64,000 nucleotides of DNA from Silene latifolia. Lineage: Eukaryota > Streptophyta > Magnoliopsida > Caryophyllales > Caryophyllaceae. Made by a program: the position numbers and the translations under genes. The notes under the pieces are model-generated. The model ran no database searches and was not told the origin of the DNA. It saw only the letters and a program-made list of their open reading frames with translations. Positions 44,399-55,705 of this stretch are shown here, in pieces. Position 1 is the first letter of the stretch. Each line of letters starts with the position of its first letter. Location: assembly GCF_048544455.1 (NCBI RefSeq), contig NC_133534.1, forward strand, positions 122,908,269 to 122,972,268, read 5' to 3'.

Positions 44399-45350
44399 AA
44401 TAGTGAAAATTCAAATTCCCTATTTTCGAAGCTTTAAACGACGGCACATAAACCGTCCCTCCAATCGAATAGTGAAAATTTAAATTCACTATTTTCGAGA
44501 ATTTTCAAGCAAACGGCGATCAAAACCCGCCAATTTCAAAAATAATGGTGAAATCAAAATTCACCATTTTCCTTCAAAATTTCAAAAATAATAGCGAAAA
44601 TCCAAAAACCGCTATTTCTCAAAATTTTAAGCAACGGCAATTAAAACCGCCATTTTCAAGATAATAGTTGGAAATTGAATTCCGCTATTTTCACCACACA
44701 TGTCAACGGCGGCACATAAACCGTCACTTCAATCAATAGTGAAGATTCCGAATTCACTATTTCCATCAAATGTCAACGGCGGCACATAAACCGTCACTTC
44801 AATCAATAGTGAAGATTCCGAATTCACTATTTCCATCAAATGTCGACGGCGGCACATAAACCGTCACTTCAATCAATAGTGAAGATTCCGAATTCACTAT
44901 TTCCATCAAATGTCAACGGGGGCACATAAACCGTTACTTCAATCAATAGTGAAGATTCCAAATTCACTATTTCCATCAAATGTCAACGGCGGCACATAAA
45001 CCGTCACTTCAATCAATAGTAAAGATTCCAAATTCACTGTTTCCATCAAATGTCAACGGCGGCACATAAACCGTCACTTCAATCAATAGTGAAGATTCCA
45101 AATTCACTATTTCCATCAAATGTCAACGGCGGCACATAAACCGTCATTTCAAACATAATAGCAGATTTAAAATTTGCTATTTTCCTTCAAAATTCAAACG
45201 AACGGCGATCAAAACCGCCACTTCAAGTTCAAAGAAGAACGACGAATGGTGAAGATGCCAAATTCACCATTCTTTCAAGTACCAGCAGGGGGCTTCCTCA
45301 CGGAACCCGGTCATTCCAAAAACAGTGGTAGTGAGAATCCATACTCACTA
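44399..45350 (+). repeat. Hairpin array with 70-bp core repeats in the Tat-1 3' region
   Basis: The centre (44701 to about 45158) is a tandem array with an exact 70-bp period, about 6.5 units, unit start TGTCAACGGCGGCACATAAA. Each unit holds a 9-bp stem AATAGTGAA ... TTCACTATT with a 9-base loop. Diverged units on both sides keep hairpins with other, still complementary stems (AATGGTGAA/TTCACCATT, AATAGCG/CGCTATT, AATAGCA/TGCTATT, TAGTGAG/CTCACTA). A second, shorter hairpin (GACGG/CCGTC or GGCG/CGCC) alternates with it. Confidence 0.88.
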
Positions 45351-45436
45351 TTTCTTCATCGACATCACGAGTTTGCTACTTTCAAAATGAGCCCATTCGA
45401 CGCGGCTGTTCCCATGGTCCATTAACCGACCTTACC

Positions 45437-45890
45437 GATGGCTGGCGAGCCTTTGTCCGCAAACCTTTTAAAGACACATCCCGAAGATGCCTCAGGTACA
45501 TTTCCTTACCATGGCAAGCGAGCCTTTGTCCGCAAAACTTTCAAGGACACATCCCGAAGATGCCTCGGGTACATTTCCTTACCATGGCTGGCGAGCCTTT
45601 GTCCGCGACCTTTCAAGGACACATCCCGAAGATGCCTCGGGTACATTTCCTTACCATGGCTGGCAAGCCTTTGTCCGCAAACCTTTCAAGGACACAACCC
45701 GAAGATGCCTCGGGTACATTTCCTTACCATGGCCGGCGAGTCTTTGTCCGCAAACCTTTCAAGGACACATCCCGAAGATGCCTCGGGAACATTTCCTTAG
45801 CATGGATGGCGATCCTTTGTCCGCAAACGTGCAAAGACATATCCGAAGATGCCTCAGGTATGACTCCTTCTTATGGCTGGCGAGCTTTCG
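45437..45890 (+). repeat. 73-bp tandem array in the Tat-1 3' region, about six units
   Basis: The phrase GCCTTTGTCCGC recurs at 45449, 45522, 45595, 45667 and about 45739, a 72-73-bp period; the last unit (about 45812) is diverged. Most units hold CCCGA-AGATGCC-TCGGG, a short hairpin. The open frames running through the array are repeats of one another in shifted phases, not genes. Confidence 0.88.
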
Positions 45891-46094
45891 TATGTAGTGT
45901 AACGGACTTTAAACGACCCGCACGGACAGTCGACAGACTCTAAACTGTTCCCGACGACAGGTCCTTGACTCGTACCCTCGAGTCGCCTTGGCGTCGCCCT
46001 TCCCGACGGCAGGTCCTTGGCCCGAATCCTTTCGAGCCGCCTCGACGTCGCTTGGGTCTCCAGGTTGTAATCTTCGATTGACCTGGGGGCTCTA

Positions 46095-46138
46095 CTTTGA
46101 CTTTCGCCCTGTCCAAGCCTCAGTCAAAGTGGGGGCTC
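46095..46138 (+). other. Tat-1 polypurine tract with adjoining hairpin
   Basis: AAAGTGGGGGCTC directly precedes the 3' LTR (LTR starts at 46139) and is the likely plus-strand primer. CTTTGACT (46095-46102) and AGTCAAAG (46122-46129) form an 8-bp stem overlapping its 5' edge. A second G-run (CCTGGGGGCTC, about 46083) repeats the tract. Confidence 0.7.
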
Positions 46139-48593
46139 TGTAGATACCAAGTATCTGCTGAGACTCCAACAAACACCCGATGATTATCGGACTACAACAT
46201 GTTTTGGAATCGTGGCGTTTGATCGACATTTTGTGTACAACTTTACATCGGAAAACTTAAAACGATTTCGAAAATAAAATATATCAAAATATTTCAAAAA
46301 TACCTAGAGTGTTTAATGCACGACGACGGGGTCGCAATGACAATAACTAGAGTCAAAACCGACACCGGACCAAAAACCGACTAAAAAATTCAAATCCCGA
46401 CTCCAACAACGAGTCAAACCGAGTCAACCACAAAAAACAAACATTTCAAACCTTCTACCTTAAGTTTTCCCGGATTCATGAATGGTCAAGTACCAAACAT
46501 GTGACTACAAAACCTAGGATAGAACAAATCATGATTGCGTTTGTTGTGAAAGTGACAACACAGCTCGAAGACCCGCGACGTGGCTCGCGACTCTTTGAGC
46601 AGCCCAGGTGGCCACGTCGCTCAAAACTCACACAACCACTCATTCTCCTATAAATACCCCTCAAATGCCACCCATTTGAGAGTTACGCGAGTGTCCGCCC
46701 CCTCTTTTCTCCTTTCAAATTCTCGACTCGACTTCTAAAGTCACAATCCGACGCGTATTTACGACCTACCAATTGTAAACACGAGCCTTACACAATGTTT
46801 GGTACCGTCATCGTGCATTAAATCACTTGACCGACCACTTCGACCACTACACCATCACTAAACTTTTAAAACACTCTTTTACTTACCAAAACGGTTTTAA
46901 ACCGAGTTTTTTCCGATCAAACGAGTTGTTACACTTACGTCGGTCACTCGCCATAACCAAACATGTAAGTATGAGGGTGTAAAAATCCCCTTTTATTATG
47001 TCTTCATTTGTTTCATGACTCTGACATGCTAAAACATGCATAACATGAACCAAAACATAGAATAAACGAGCCAAAACTGATTTTTGGTCTGAGGCAGAAG
47101 CCCCTTAGGTCGCCAACTAGCTCGCGTCTAAATGGGGTATTCAGACCAGAAATCAACCGTGTTTGTTCTCGTCATTTCCCTCAATCCATTTCTCATATTT
47201 GTAATCGGTTTTCACCATTTCAAGTATTTTCGAACCTTTGTTGTTTTATTTCACATGTTTTACCCATAAAGCATTTTTCACCCTTGGTTCTTCATACCAT
47301 GACGGTTAAATCCGTGTTTCGGTGATAATATTTGGTTAATGACATTTAGAAGGTATTTTAAAGCCTTTTATTTCATTTCTTTACATTTTCAAACAAACAT
47401 ATTAGTCACCAACACAAAGTCATCCTTGGTTCTACATACCATGCCGGATTTTAATCCGGGTACGATGATGAGTACCGACTAATTACATCCAAATGGACTT
47501 AAAACAATTTGTCCGTAATCATTTTCAAAACTATTCATGTCAAGTTTGTCAAATCGAACCCGACACCGAATATTGTCAAAATAATGATGATTATTCGAGT
47601 CGAGTTCCTCAAATCAACAAATGCGGTCTAAAAGACCCCTTCAACTCAAACCGGGTTAAAATACCCATTTTCAACACGTTTTATAACGTTTTCTAAAAGG
47701 TCAGAACACGGTACATAAACCGTGGGCTAACCCGCGCCTAAACAGGCTCTCCATTTCTCATTTTCAAAACCAGAGGGAAGCCCTTTGTATCGCCAGCTAG
47801 CTCGCGCCTCATGTAGCTGTCTGATTCAGGGCATGTTCCCTTCCAGCATTAGTCTAGGACGATCCCGACTCCGGTTAACCCGGATATAGGACGGATCAGA
47901 CGACTGTTCAAACAACATTTGCAAAATGCCTTACTAAGACAAATGGATCATGTTATGCACCCTAAACCTAATACGGTAAATGGATGTTTAATTTCCGTCT
48001 TGCATGCGAATCAACCTTTAAACCAACTCGACATCTTATACTTGATACTTTGAATAAATCGACCGACTTAGAAAGCTCTCACATGTTAGGTTTAAATTAT
48101 TGGATGTGTAATCATGCATTTAAACCGTTTTATCAACTTCTGCATTCAACCAACCAAGATCGATCAGTAGAGGCCGCTAAACGCGGGCGGGATTGGGTGT
48201 CTGATTAAAGGGCTTCCCAATACGTACCGTCACCTCTTACTTAGACACTTTGGATAGTGGACGACCTTATCCAGGGCGTACGAGAGTCATTCTAGAGATA
48301 GGATGCTAAAGATGGACGATTTCCTTATCTTTAGTACCTATGTCAAACGCTGCTTTGTGCTTCGATTTGACCGAGGTAAAAAGTTGAATTCGAACGGGTT
48401 CCAGGCATCCCACAAATGCTTGGTGGCGACTCTGAACATCTCTAATCGTTTCGAGACCCTTATCGAGACGAAACCGACCGATCTAAAACGATCCGGTCGA
48501 AAGCATTTTTACGCCGCCGAGCGTGGCTTTCAAAAAAGACCGTTGTATGCCCACAGATCGAAGTGGGCTTGCAGGTGGGCCATGTACACACTA
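46139..48593 (+). repeat. Tat-1 3' LTR (2455 bp)
   Basis: Starts TGTAGATACCAAGTATCTG and ends GGGCCATGTACACA; it aligns along its full length with the 5' LTR. TATA box at 46649-46656. Followed by CTAAT (48594-48598), the right TSD copy. Confidence 0.92.
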
Positions 48594-49168
48594 ATATGTT
48601 CACATAATTAATCTGCTTGCATGTTGTGATGTCAACCTATGCACATGTTATGTTTGATGAAATGCTAAGCCTATGGATCCTTGCATTTACAACCATCTCT
48701 TATCTATTCAACTTGACTTGTAAGATATAAACCAACTCGAGTCTAGTTAAACCATGTATAGAAGTGATTAGGGGGAAAGTAAGTCGACTTGTAGGTGTTA
48801 TACAATCTAATCGATTCGGCTCTGGGACCCAACTCTTCCTAAGAACCGTAAGACATACACCAACTCGGTTCCTTTACAATAATAATTGCTTGCTTATAAT
48901 TAAGAACATGTTTGTATGATCAACTCCCATGATTTCCTTATGAACCCATGATATCCTAGCATTTTTAGTCATTTGTTTACATTTCTTAATTTTGTTGCTT
49001 GTTTACTTTCCATTACTTCTATTATATTAGAATCATCAACCCATTACAATTGTGACAAACTCAAGCATAACCATAATTAGATTAAATAATTTGAGTACCA
49101 CCGTCCCATGGATCGACCTCGACTTACCGCTAAGTAGTTGTTTGTTGAGTATTATAAATGTTTTGATT
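48594..49168 (+). repeat. Athila-type LTR fragment, second part
   Basis: Continues 18307-19163 after Tat-1: CTAATATGTTCACATAATTA, the GATTCGGCTCTGGGACCCAA block and CCCATGGATCGACCTCGACT, up to GTTGAGTATTATAAATG. It breaks off near 49168, about 35 bp before the expected LTR end. Bases 48594-48598 are the Tat-1 TSD. Confidence 0.8.
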
Positions 49169-49171
49169 AAG

Positions 49172-49497
49172 AGCCCCAACAACACTCTTCATCAACGCCT
49201 TACTAGAATTTTATATGTCAAACCTTTGATGTGCATCATTGACAATCTCCCATACACAGAAGATGGGAATGGGAATAAAATACTGTCCTATGACCTTATC
49301 TGGTTAATAGAGGTGATTCGGGCTACCGGATAAGATTTGGTTTAAGCTATCCACCCGACTCTTTCGCATGATGGGTCGTTCAAGGGTCACGCACTCATCG
49401 AGTTTGGTGGGGGTGAGGAGCGGGAATGCTTCCGCCAAGCTCGCAAACTAGAGCGAGCTTTTTATAACAATGATTTTTCAAGGTTTTGGTTTCATAC
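49172..49497 (+). pseudogene. Degraded coding remnant, possibly an XS-domain protein
   Basis: One phase reads through about 108 codons with two stops near 49331 and 49343. Visible pieces are PLMCIIDNLPYTEDGNGNK, IRATG, IHPTLSHDGSFKGHALIEF and RQARKLERAFYNNDF. The pattern N-[LI]-P ... DG ... GY ... GHA.[IV]EF ... A..[LF]E.AF recalls the XS domain of SGS3/IDN2/FDM proteins of plant RNA silencing, but the match is from memory and weak. It lies between two Athila-type LTR pieces and has no intact neighbour gene. It could also be part of an unrecognised element ORF. Confidence 0.35.
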
Positions 49498-50400
49498 TGA
49501 TGGTGAGCGAGTCGTTATTCACTCAATTAAACACATTTATATTCTCAACAAACAACTAGTAAGTGGTCAAGTCGAGGTCGATCCACGGGACGGTGTGTTT
49601 TGGGTCCTAAGTGTATCTATTCTAAGTTGTGCAAGTGTCATGATTATATGGATTTGAGGTTGTGTTCTAAACTACAACAAGGAAATGTGAACAAAAGAAG
49701 AGCAAGGTAAGTAAATAAAAGTGGAGATGTAAACAAATGATTAAAGACACCAGGGTGTCATGGGATCATAGGGGAACCATGGTAAGATAACATAAATGAG
49801 TCACATAGATGCAAGCAATTATTATTGTTGGAATCGAGTTACCTTATGTATTACTATTCCTAGGGAGGCTTAGGTCTCGGAGCTGAGTTGATCAAAACTT
49901 TACAACACCTACATTGACTTGGTTCTCCCTATTAAACTATATGCATGGTCTAACAAGCATTGAGTTAGCTTATATATTACAAGTCTTGTTTAAAAGATAA
50001 GAGAATCATGCCAGATTGTCAACCAAGCATTTCATCAAACATAACATGTGCATAACTTGAAAGTACAATAAGCAAGCATTCATATGAACTCATTAAGCAT
50101 AGATTTATCCCATAATTACTCCCCTAATCCTTAGAAGACTACTTACTACACATCATGATTAATATGTTAGAAATGGTGTCAAACATCACAACACAAATGA
50201 ACATATGATTAAGTAAGATAATAAAACAAGAGATTAACAAGTAAATAAAGAGGGGTTAAGAAGGTTACCAACTTGTAAAGAAAAGATTAACATAAATAAA
50301 GAAGAATCCTTGAATAAAGATGGAGACTTGTCACTTAGTATTCAAATACATACCCAAGAGATCCATGTAAATAACTTGAATTTAACAAAGGAAATTAGAA
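49498..50400 (-). repeat. Athila-type LTR on the minus strand, 3' part
   Basis: The reverse complement matches the R/U5 half of the Athila-type LTRs here (CCCGTGGATCGACCTCGACT, the GAGACCTAAGC variant of the CCGGGACC block, and ACATGTTATGTTTGATGAAA). The terminal CA on the minus strand is at 49498. It is interrupted at 50400 by Cop-E and continues at 59085. Confidence 0.75.
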
Positions 50401-50405
50401 GAATA
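50401..50405 (+). repeat. Target-site duplication of Cop-E, left copy
   Basis: GAATA, repeated at 59080-59084. Confidence 0.9.
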
Positions 50406-51704
50406 TGTTAGGTTCATATACCTATAATTAGACTCCTCTAATTGTGAACTAATTAACTTGTTAATTATTTGTTCTTTAGATCTAGTGCATGCATAACAAA
50501 ATGAAAGATTTATAAGAAAAACAATGTTCCTTACATTGTTGTATGGTTCGAAATTATGGGCACAAGTAAGGTCACCTTCCTTCACTTGTTCTTGAGCTTA
50601 TAATGATGGATGATCCTCCTAAGACTCCAAGTTTAGAAGCCACTCCAATAAATTGCACCCAAGATTAATCCCAAAAATCTCTACTAATATTAACTAGATA
50701 TGGAGTAGAAATATTACCTTAATAATACTAATAATCTTGTATTACTCTCTTAAGTAATGTATGATCTCTATTAGTATTATGGAGAGCTTTTATTTGTATT
50801 TGCATGTGAGGAATTTAGAGAGAAAACAAGTGAAGTAGCAACCATTAAAATGAGCAACTTCTCTCCTCTTCTTGTTGCCCAAAACCGGTGGCCTTTTTTT
50901 AGAGCACCAAGGGAATCTTTTTCCCCTTGTTTTATTCACTTGTTTTTGCTTTTGGTAGATTGTAGGATGTAGGTGTAAGATGTAGTATGCAATGCTAGTA
51001 TGTAGTGTCTCTTTCACACAATAACCAACAATAACATAAGACAAAAGAGCATCTTTGCTCATCTTATTATGGCCGAAATTTTGGTCTTTTATGGACCATT
51101 TTTGCCTTTTGTCATTTGTCCCACAAATGCTTATAAGTCTTATGTTTAGCAATCTTACATATTTAATTATTAATGTAATTATTTAACACTTAAATATTAC
51201 AATTAATAATATAATATACACTCCACTTTTTGAGTAGTATACTACCATTATATCAACATATAATGGGTCCCATAATTATCTTGGTTAGTTAAAATTACAA
51301 CTTCTTGTAACTTTAAATAACTAATTACCTCTACCTCAAAACTTATATTAATACCTCAACTAATTTAGTAATTTAACGCTTAATCACTAAATTTAATCTT
51401 TATTTAATCACATTAAAATAAGACGCAAAATTGCACTCCCACAATTAAGGAATTAATTAATTCGTATCGCATACAATTAATTAAATATCTATTTGGGCCT
51501 CATCCTGTAGGTGTGACCTAAAGGGATCAATCGACCACCACCGTCACACGACGTAATGTCAAACTCTAGTTAGCCAATCATTACCGATTAATGACGGTCA
51601 GTCGACTGTATAAAGAATCATCCCTCACGTATTCTTAATTTGAGATTTAATTATGATATTTAAATCATGTGATCGCACTATTGTTGAGGACACATTTCCC
51701 AACA
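50406..51704 (-). repeat. Cop-E 3' LTR (1299 bp)
   Basis: On the minus strand it starts TGTTGGGAAATGTGTCCTCA at 51704 and ends ATATGAACCTAACA at 50406. Virtually identical to 57782-59079, including the short open frames, which are therefore LTR shadows. Confidence 0.95.
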
Positions 51705-51720
51705 ATCTCCCACTTGTCCT
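51705..51720 (-). other. Cop-E polypurine tract
   Basis: Minus-strand GGACAAGTGGGAGATT directly before the 3' LTR, the standard copia plus-strand primer; compare GACAAGCGGGAGTT in Cop-D. Confidence 0.85.
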
Positions 51721-54503
51721 CGACAAGTGTGCGTCACCAATTCTCTTGTCCTATTACAATCTCCCACTCAATGCAAGGTGTCTTGCAGGTCGTACTTACA
51801 TTTGATCATATCTTGAGTGGTTTTCTCGATCCGGAGATTAACGTCCGACCGGAATTATCTATCATAGATGCTTTCCGAGCGTGGCCACGCATTTCCAGTT
51901 AACTACTCCTCGAGTGGCCTTGAGATTTCAAACAACCCTGACAAGGGGTGGACAATTCCTATCGCCCTATTCCCTTTGTTCTGCCACAGTCCATCATAAC
52001 CCAAAATATACCCAGTTTGACCTCGTTTAAGAAATCGTAGAGTATAAATCAAAGCTAATCAGAAGTTGTGCCAACTTGGGCGAATAGTCTCTAGTCAAAA
52101 GAATTGACTCATAAGAATACTATAGTAGCTCTTGCCACGACCAGGCTTTATGAATTACCGGAACTCTATAAGCGGTCACCGCCCGACGTGATTGTCCCAT
52201 ACATTCTGTCTATGTGATTGACTAGTCATCCCATATGACTCTATGGCACTTGAACTTGCCATCAATCGCATCACACTCTAGTCACTTCGAGACGTCACCT
52301 CATATAAGTAACTAGGGGCGAATACCATGTCAATCCAGTTCACTTTAATGGGGTTCAATTTGTCTCTACAACCCATTCGGATATGACAAGGTACCGGGTG
52401 AGTTTAATTAAAAAAAAACTCAAACGATAAATGTGATTATCACATATGAATAGTCAATACACTATTACTACTTCATATTCTATAATCTCTAGTGTTATAA
52501 AAACACTAGTTAAAATGCAATACAAGCTTGGCAAGTGGATATACCCGATATCCACATATACCAATTTAATTAATTGTTATTTCCTTCCATTCAATGTCAT
52601 CTCTTAATGACATGAATTTCTCCAAGTATATGTCTAGACTTCATACTAGACTTGGGCTCTTTAACTTGAAAGACGCTCCCACTGTTATCGCATAACTTGT
52701 GATAAAGTCACTTGTAGAGGGATTCACCCTTAATCCCTACGTTGACTATTTTATCACAACTTGGATTCCTTTTGTAGATTTTTGCAATGCGCGAAACTAA
52801 AACACCTTTCTTAGTCTCTTACTCCTTTGTCAACAATTCATCCTAGGATTTCAACAAATCCGTTTTGGTTTGGAAACTAAAGTTTGTGTATCCCATCAAC
52901 ACCTAACTTAGTTTATCATCCAAACATGTGAACAACTCCTTCCCTAATTCTTCTCAAGAATCTCAAGGATGTTCTATAAGGCTCTCACAAACCATATCAT
53001 GGGAATTATCTTGTTATTGACTTATTATGCCCTAGGCATATTTTTCATCACAAAGACATGCGTCTGTTGGCATACATAATCGTTCTAATGGCGGAAACAT
53101 TAGCAATCGATTTCATGTAATCAACAACTTAATGGGTTCAGTGAACGACTATGATTCCATCATAGTAATTCCACTTTCATCATCATGAATAAGCCATTCA
53201 ACCTTGTTGATGTTACAACAGATACGAAAGATCTTATCCTCATAAGACTCTCAACTCTATGCCAATTCACTCTCACATAGATTCAAAATCTAGAATACTT
53301 TGCATCCCTTTCCAAGTCTTCCAATTACTCTTACCAGAAGAGATCATTGGTATATTATTCTTAATAAGTAATATGTTATCAACATATATGACATGGAGAA
53401 ACAATTCTAGCTCCCACTTAACTTCATGTATATCATGATTCTTCAATCATGTGAATGAAACAATTCACTATAATCACATGAACGAAAAGTATAATCCTTT
53501 AATGCTAGCTTAAGACCAACTTGTGATCACTTAAGATAGCTACGCATAATATGTTAGGATTCTTAGATCTTAATCTAAGGTTTTGTGTTTGAAACACTTC
53601 CTTCTCTAAATTCCCATTTTAGAAAAGCGAATTTAATTTGCCATTTATCATGACAATGAAATGCGGCAATTCCTAACACAATTTATCTTGATCAACATCT
53701 TCATGTAAATATTTTGCATTTGTGTACTCTAAAGCTCTATTTACCTTTAAAGAGACCCTCACTTTAAAGTAAATCTACTCATGAGCAACAATTTTCGGAT
53801 TGTAATGCTTCGGCTCGTATGTAACAAGGTCATGATACTATCACTTTCACAAAGTAATATTATAACAATAAGACATGTGCGATAAACTCCCACTGAACTA
53901 TGCTCTCATACTATCTTCATAGACAATAGTTCAATACCAACTCCCACTCTATAATTCCATTACTTTCACAAAGTAATATTTCAACTATAAGAGATGTTTG
54001 TGACGATACAATCTTCTCCCACTCTATCTCTCAGAAATACATCTAAATTCTTGAGAGATAGCTTTGTGAGTTACAAACATATATATTTAACGGTGTATTA
54101 GGAGTTTATCTAGACTATGTATTAGCTTTCAAAAGGCCATCCCTTTCATGGCAGTTTGATTCATGTAATATGACAGTCTTATCCATGTCATATGGTTTAA
54201 TAGACTCTCTATTCTAGGTATCTCATGGTTGACCATCCGTTTAGAATTACTTGTCCGTATTGGATTGCAAATTCCCAAAATTGAGTTCATCAACTCAAAC
54301 CGACTCATATTAGTTTGATCTTATGGGTAGTGACGCTAGGTCATAATCCATCTTTAATAAATCAAATTTATTACTTAGATCTTTGTCACTACGATTGGGT
54401 CGTAATGCTTAGAACTTTATTCAATTGGTTCTCTACGTCATTTTAGAAATTTCTCAAATCTCTCAAATGCTTCACCTTTTATTTGATCAAGTAAAATATA
54501 CCC
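51721..54503 (-). pseudogene. Cop-E pol remnant, mostly unreadable, with an RNase H trace
   Basis: Read on the minus strand, about 52600-52710 gives FQVKEPKSSMKSRHI, matching FQAKEPKSSNKSRHV in Cop-D RNase H. Around 54430-54500 traces of integrase (GEAFERF) follow the remnant at 54504-54770. In between stops and shifts are so frequent that RT motifs were not recognised; no LYVDD was found. Confidence 0.55.
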
Positions 54504-54770
54504 TTATCTACTTGAATCATTGGTAAAAGTGACGAAGTAGTCATAAATTCCCCTTGCGGTGATGCTCATTTGAACACATACATCGGCATGTATTAGTCTC
54601 AACAAATCACTTGCTTGTGTCCCTTTACCACTAAAGGAAGTACAAATTATATTGCAAAGGAGACAAGATTCGCATATTCCATATGATTGAAAATCAAATG
54701 GTCTAATAATTCTAGTCGACACTAGCATTTTAATGCGTTTCTCATTTACGTAACCTAATTGAAAAATCAA
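54504..54770 (-). pseudogene. Cop-E GAG-pre-integrase and integrase start
   Basis: An open piece of 88 codons: LGYVNEKRIKMLVSTRIIRP, GICESCLL, TQASDLLRLIHADVCVQMS and YFVTFTNDSSR. It parallels Cop-D (MGYINEKRVKKLVDNGTIPA, CESCLIGK, LIHTDVC). The His before LGYVNEK and the Lys-Met after the CXXC are changed. Ends at a stop after the first catalytic Asp region. Confidence 0.8.
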
Positions 54771-55082
54771 ATGTACAAATCATTTGGATTACTTGTTATG
54801 AGTCTTTTGGTGCGTATTATGTAGATATCTTTACATGAGTTGGAACTGTCTAAAACTTGTGTATCATAAAGATAAGTGACATGGCTCACATCCACGTCTT
54901 TTTTCAATAAAATACAATAATTGTCTTTGAGGACAAAATATAAATCATTTCATGTCTCACATGGAAATAATGTTTTAGACTAAGTGGGAACATAATAACA
55001 ATTATGTAAATCATAACTCAAAGCTATTAGCAAAAACAAGTATATAAATTTCTCTTGAAGTGGCGGCTACCCGAGCTCCAAT

Positions 55083-55705
55083 TCATTGTCGGAGATTCAT
55101 ATCACTCTTGTTTAGCTTTTCCTCATTTCCAAGTCCCACTTGGAGTAATAAGTCCAACTTGATATCTTCCAAATACTTGGGGCAATTTCGCCTCCAATGG
55201 CCCATGACATTTAAAATAATGATATTCATGGTAGGATTGGATACCCTTCTTGGTTTTGTGGTAGTCTCACTATCAACTTCCAATTCACAATCGGATTTGG
55301 GTTTCTATACCTTTCTTTGCTTTTCCTTTATTAATACCAATACTCCTTTTATTTGCAAGGACACTCTTGCTAGAACTCTCACTTAATTTGATATTTCTCC
55401 TTGTTTCATCAAACAAAGATATCTTGGAATTTGTGAGATTCCCCTCATATAAACCTCTTACCTGAGAGGTAGGCATGAGTATGAGGTGTAGAAGTAGTAA
55501 AAAGACAAAGATTCCCATCTTCACCAATGCTAAAGTGTAGTACTCTAATCGGGTCGTTGATATACGAGAAGCATTTTTCATAGAATGATTGGAGCCAAGA
55601 ATTAATGGTGATCGGTGTATGATTATTAGATGATATTGGAGTTGTCATTGCAATTGATAAAACAAATTTGACTACAAAATAGGAAATGAAGGAATTAAGT
55701 ATCAT
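55083..55705 (-). pseudogene. Cop-E gag remnant
   Basis: Three short open pieces in different phases. The clearest (55283-55083) holds MGHWRRNCPKYLED, the second half of the copia gag zinc knuckle (usually C..CG..GHW.RNCPKYL); the first two cysteines are lost. Upstream pieces are Ser/Lys-rich (SKSVLANKRSIGINKGKAKK) or unassigned. Confidence 0.65.

Larger units (their letters stand above)
19164..48593 (+). mobile_element. Tat-1: giant Ty3/gypsy Tat-lineage (Ogre-like) retrotransposon
   Basis: Bounded by LTRs of about 2.45 kb and the TSD CTAAT. Removing the nested Ath-C leaves about 20.1 kb, in the size range known for Ogre-type elements. Contents: PBS, leader with a 61-bp array, broken gag and protease, an open RT/RNaseH/aRNH/integrase frame, two structured modules, an antisense plant-mobile-domain ORF, three 3' repeat arrays and a polypurine tract. 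The second, archaeal-type RNase H in pol is the established mark of the Tat lineage. No separate ORF before gag was recognised. Confidence 0.92.

Noticed and set aside
44701..45158. Regular repeats that might suggest a CRISPR array
   Set aside because: Units are 70 bp and nearly identical throughout, with no variable spacers; plant nuclear retroelement context.
45438..45943. Three long overlapping open frames with repeated peptides
   Set aside because: They are the same 73-bp tandem repeat read in different phases (73 is one more than a multiple of three).
50790..51152. 120-codon open frame occurring twice (also 58166-58528)
   Set aside because: It lies in both Cop-E LTRs, has no known domain and includes promoter-like sequence; a shadow inside the LTR.
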